Origin: Atopobium sp.
GTDB taxonomy: Bacteria > Actinomycetota > Coriobacteriia > Coriobacteriales > Atopobiaceae
Assembly (NCBI GenBank): GCA_015259045.1
Contig: JABZHD010000043.1
Span: 1 to 7,749, forward strand
Reading direction: 5' to 3'
DNA length: 7,749 nucleotides
Shown here: piece after piece, positions 6,160 to 7,749 of the stretch
Layout of the letters: every line of letters begins with the position of its first letter
Position numbering within the stretch: position 1 is the first letter of the stretch
The notes under the pieces: model-generated
What the model was told of the DNA's origin: nothing
Databases searched by the model: none
What the model saw: only the letters and a program-made list of their open reading frames with translations
Made by a program: the position numbers and the translations under genes

Positions 6160-6189
6160 GCGCAGTCTTCGATTTCTACGCGCGCTGAC

Positions 6190-6228
6190 TGTGGTTTCTT
6201 GGCGCCGCGCCACTGACATAACACCACA
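6190..6228 (+). other. Nested inverted repeats after the PLP enzyme gene
   Basis: TGTGGT (6190-6195) is complementary to ACCACA (6223-6228) and encloses TGGCG (6200-6204) / CGCCA (6208-6212) with a CCG loop. A second small hairpin, CATAC/GTATG (6227-6231 with 6238-6242), follows. These may fold in the 3' untranslated region. No T-run follows any of them. Confidence 0.3.
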
Positions 6229-6256
6229 TACCTTCACGTATGGCACATTCACTCAG

Positions 6257-6292
6257 ATGCGGAGAAGCTCGTTCTTCTCCGCATTGTGTTTG
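6257..6292 (+). terminator. Probable terminator of the malY/patB-type gene
   Basis: ATGCGGAGAAG (6257-6267) and CTTCTCCGCAT (6274-6284) form a perfect 11-bp stem with loop CTCGTT. The following TGTGTTTGG is only partly T-rich, so termination may be incomplete. It is the strongest hairpin between this gene and the tRNA-His promoter. Confidence 0.6.
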
Positions 6293-6363
6293 GCGAGAAA
6301 CCCGTCGTGCCGGCTGATTTCAAAGAAAATCAAAAAAGAGTTTGAAAAATCTGCGTTTCTCGC
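6293..6363. repeat. Perfect 9-bp inverted repeat pair upstream of tRNA-His
   Basis: GCGAGAAAC (6293-6301) and its exact reverse complement GTTTCTCGC (6355-6363) are separated by 53 bases. The right arm abuts the -35 box of the tRNA-His promoter. No function can be assigned. Confidence 0.45.
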
Positions 6364-6391
6364 TTGCATCTTTTCCTGATTCTGTAATAAT
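6364..6391 (+). promoter_or_regulatory. Promoter of the tRNA-His - tRNA-Lys unit
   Basis: TTGCAT (6364-6369, four of six bases) and AATAAT (6386-6391, five of six) are separated by 16 bases. The predicted start near 6398 leaves a leader of about 25 bases before tRNA-His. Confidence 0.5.
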
Positions 6392-6422
6392 GATTTAGCT
6401 GCGTTTCATGAGGTGGCCAAAT

Positions 6423-6499
6423 GGTGGGAGTAGCTCAGTTGGCAGAGCGACGGACTGTGGCTCCGTAGGTCGAGGGTTCGAGCCCCTTTTCCCACCCCA
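6423..6499 (+). tRNA. tRNA-His (anticodon GUG)
   Basis: The acceptor GTGGGAG (6424-6430) pairs with TTCCCAC (6489-6495), with one G-U pair. The anticodon loop CTGTGGC carries GTG at 6457-6459. The T-arm is GAGGG-TTCGAGC-CCCTT. The extra G at 6423 opposite discriminator C73 (6496) is the G-1:C73 identity pair specific to histidine tRNAs and is encoded in the DNA. CCA is encoded at 6497-6499. Confidence 0.97.
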
Positions 6500-6514
6500 T
6501 TCGAAACGTTAATT

Positions 6515-6590
6515 GGATCGTTAGCTCAGCTGGTAGAGCAGGGGACTCTTAATCCCAAGGTCCAGGGTTCGACCCCCTGACGATCCACCA
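6515..6590 (+). tRNA. tRNA-Lys (anticodon CUU)
   Basis: The acceptor GGATCGT pairs perfectly with ACGATCC. The anticodon loop CTCTTAA carries CTT at 6548-6550, reading AAG codons. The T-arm is CAGGG-TTCGACC-CCCTG. Discriminator A is followed by encoded CCA (6588-6590). It lies 15 bases after tRNA-His and is probably cotranscribed with it. A separate tRNA-Lys(UUU) should exist elsewhere for AAA. Confidence 0.97.
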
Positions 6591-6600
6591 TTTGAATTTC

Positions 6601-6633
6601 AAACCCCGGCTTGCGTCGGGGTTTTATTTTTTT
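6601..6633 (+). terminator. Rho-independent terminator of the tRNA-His - tRNA-Lys unit
   Basis: AAACCCCG (6601-6608) and CGGGGTTT (6617-6624) form an 8-bp stem with an 8-base loop. The T-rich tract TTTTATTTTTTT (6622-6633) overlaps the stem end and follows it. It begins ten bases after the CCA end of tRNA-Lys. Confidence 0.9.
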
Positions 6634-6652
6634 GTGAGTCGCTAGTTTCTAA

Positions 6653-6681
6653 TTGTTTGTTGCGAGTGATTGCGTCATACT
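6653..6681 (+). promoter_or_regulatory. Weak promoter candidate for fruK
   Basis: TTGTTT (6653-6658) and CATACT (6676-6681, four of six bases) are 17 bases apart, downstream of the tRNA terminator. This is the best pair I can find in the spacer, but the match is poor. No clear FruR-like palindrome is visible. Confidence 0.2.
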
Positions 6682-6720
6682 GAAGTCTCCATGATTTTAT
6701 TGTAGTTCGGAGGACTCGCC

Positions 6721-7734
6721 GTGATTTACACAATGACGCTTAATCCCGCGCTTGACTATGTCATGCATCCAAACACATTGGACATGGGCTTTACCAACCG
6801 TTCTTCATCAGAAGAGTTGCACTGCGGTGGTAATGGTATTAACGTCTCCACGCTCTTAAAAGAGCTTGATAAGGTCACCGTTGCTATGGGCATTGTCGGT
6901 GGCTTTACAGGTGAATACCTGCTGAGTGATCTTCAGCGTCAAGGCATTCCAAGTAACTTCGTCAAGCTGGATTCAGGCTTTACCCGCATTAACGTCAAGC
7001 TTAACGGCATTGTTATGACCATGGTCAACGGCAATGGCCCACGCATTCCAGAGAAAAAGGTTGATGAGCTGCTGGAGCGCATGGATGTTGTTGGCGCAGG
7101 TGACACCCTGGTTCTTACCGGTTCTATTCCAAGCTCGCTTCCAGAGGATATCTACACTCGCCTTATGGCTCAGCTTGCTGGTCGCGGTATTCAGTTTGTT
7201 GTTGACGCTCCTGGTCAGCTGCTTATGGAGGCCATTAAGGCTCAACCATTCCTGATCAAGCCTAACAACCACGAGGTCGGCCGTATCTTTGGCGCAAACC
7301 CAGAGACTCCAGAAGAGTGCATTCCATTTGCAAAGAAGCTCCAGGACGGCGGCGCTCGCAACGTTATCGTTTCTTGCGGCGGTGCAGGTTCGCTGCTCCT
7401 AGACGAGTACGGTACTGAGCACATTGTCCCAACTGCAAAGATTCGCCTTGTTAACGCAACTGGCGCTGGTGACTCCATGGTTGCAGGCTTTTTGGCAAAG
7501 ACCACCGCTGGCTACGATTACGACACTGCGCTTATCTACGCTTCTGCTTGCGGTACGGCAACTGCAGCAAGCCGAGGAATCGCAAAGCGCGCAACCATCG
7601 ACCGCGTTGTCACCGCTCTTTACAAGAAGATGGGCCGAGAAATGCCTGCTTCTATTGCAGAAGAAATTCAGCTTGCTCGCCAGAAAGAGGAGAACCGCGA
7701 GAGCAAGTCTTCTTGGCTTGCAGATTCTGAGTAG
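6721..7734 (+). CDS. fruK: 1-phosphofructokinase (PfkB family)
   Basis: It phosphorylates fructose 1-phosphate, delivered by a fructose PTS, to fructose 1,6-bisphosphate with ATP. The 337-residue protein begins MIYTMTLNPALDY, the usual FruK opening. It has GGNGINVS (36-43), GGFTGEYL (60-67), KPNNHEVGRIFG (180-191) and the PfkB signature NATGAGDSMVAGF (245-257) with predicted catalytic base D251. The NATGAGDSMVAGF form favours FruK over tagatose-6-phosphate kinase (LacC) or ribokinase. GTG 6721 is preferred because GGAGGA (6709-6714) sits six bases upstream; the next start, ATG 6733, would cut off the first strand. N38 replaces the lysine usual in GGKGIN. The last 25 residues are charged and probably disordered. 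TAG is followed at once by an in-frame TAA. A PTS fructose transporter gene next door is expected but lies beyond the window. Confidence 0.93.
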   Translation: MIYTMTLNPALDYVMHPNTLDMGFTNRSSSEELHCGGNGINVSTLLKELDKVTVAMGIVGGFTGEYLLSDLQRQGIPSNFVKLDSGFTRINVKLNGIVMTMVNGNGPRIPEKKVDELLERMDVVGAGDTLVLTGSIPSSLPEDIYTRLMAQLAGRGIQFVVDAPGQLLMEAIKAQPFLIKPNNHEVGRIFGANPETPEECIPFAKKLQDGGARNVIVSCGGAGSLLLDEYGTEHIVPTAKIRLVNATGAGDSMVAGFLAKTTAGYDYDTALIYASACGTATAASRGIAKRATIDRVVTALYKKMGREMPASIAEEIQLARQKEENRESKSSWLADSE

Positions 7735-7749
7735 TAATCGCAGCTAGAA

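Noticed and set aside
5785..6252. 155-codon open frame on the minus strand opposite the PLP enzyme end
   Set aside because: It is a shadow of the malY/patB-type coding strand, with no motif of its own, and its first codons fall in a hairpin region.
6313..6340. Possible minus-strand terminator (GATTT...AAATC followed by T-run)
   Set aside because: The stem is only about five A/T-rich pairs, and no minus-strand gene lies upstream for it to terminate.

Overview
The window reads as a chromosomal stretch from a low-to-mid G+C Actinomycetota, most likely of the Coriobacteriia (Atopobiaceae / Lancefieldella-like). That guess rests on overall protein style, mixed codon use, GTG starts with strong Shine-Dalgarno sites and CCA-encoding tRNAs. 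It is an inference from reading alone and is not proven. Five complete protein genes, one truncated gene and three tRNA genes can be supported. I see no insertion sequence, CRISPR array or intact phage gene.

Left part (1-4298) is an aspartate-family amino-acid block. A threonine synthase gene (thrC) runs leftwards off the window edge. It is divergent from a tight three-gene operon, hom - aspartokinase - asd, with gaps of 2 and 2 bases, that ends in a perfect 14-bp rho-independent terminator. Aspartokinase and Asd turn aspartate into aspartate semialdehyde, Hom makes homoserine, and ThrC finishes threonine. Homoserine kinase (thrB) is not in the window. The 313-base divergent spacer (405-717) holds a cluster of short direct repeats in the presumed thrC leader, a candidate hom promoter, and a nested stem-loop in the hom leader that does not match any riboswitch I recognise.

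Middle part (4299-4953) is a visibly AT-rich spacer of about 400 bases with no credible gene. It has inverted repeats and one promoter-like site, and is followed by a leftward tRNA-Arg(UCU) with its own promoter and terminator. The base composition, a G-rich direct repeat beside the tRNA 3' end, and a copy of the tRNA T-loop octamer suggest, weakly, a former integration site.

Right part (4954-7749) begins with a MalY/PatB-type PLP-dependent C-S lyase/aminotransferase, whose start I move from GTG 4954 to ATG 4969. A hairpin-rich spacer follows, then a tRNA-His(GUG) - tRNA-Lys(CUU) unit with promoter and terminator. Last comes a PfkB-family 1-phosphofructokinase (fruK) that starts at GTG and probably leads a fructose PTS operon beyond the edge.

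Most of the window is ordinary housekeeping metabolism. The points that merit a second look are the structured hom leader, the thrC leader repeats, the short C-terminus of Hom, and the AT-rich tRNA-adjacent spacer. I do not see a convincing new multi-gene system.
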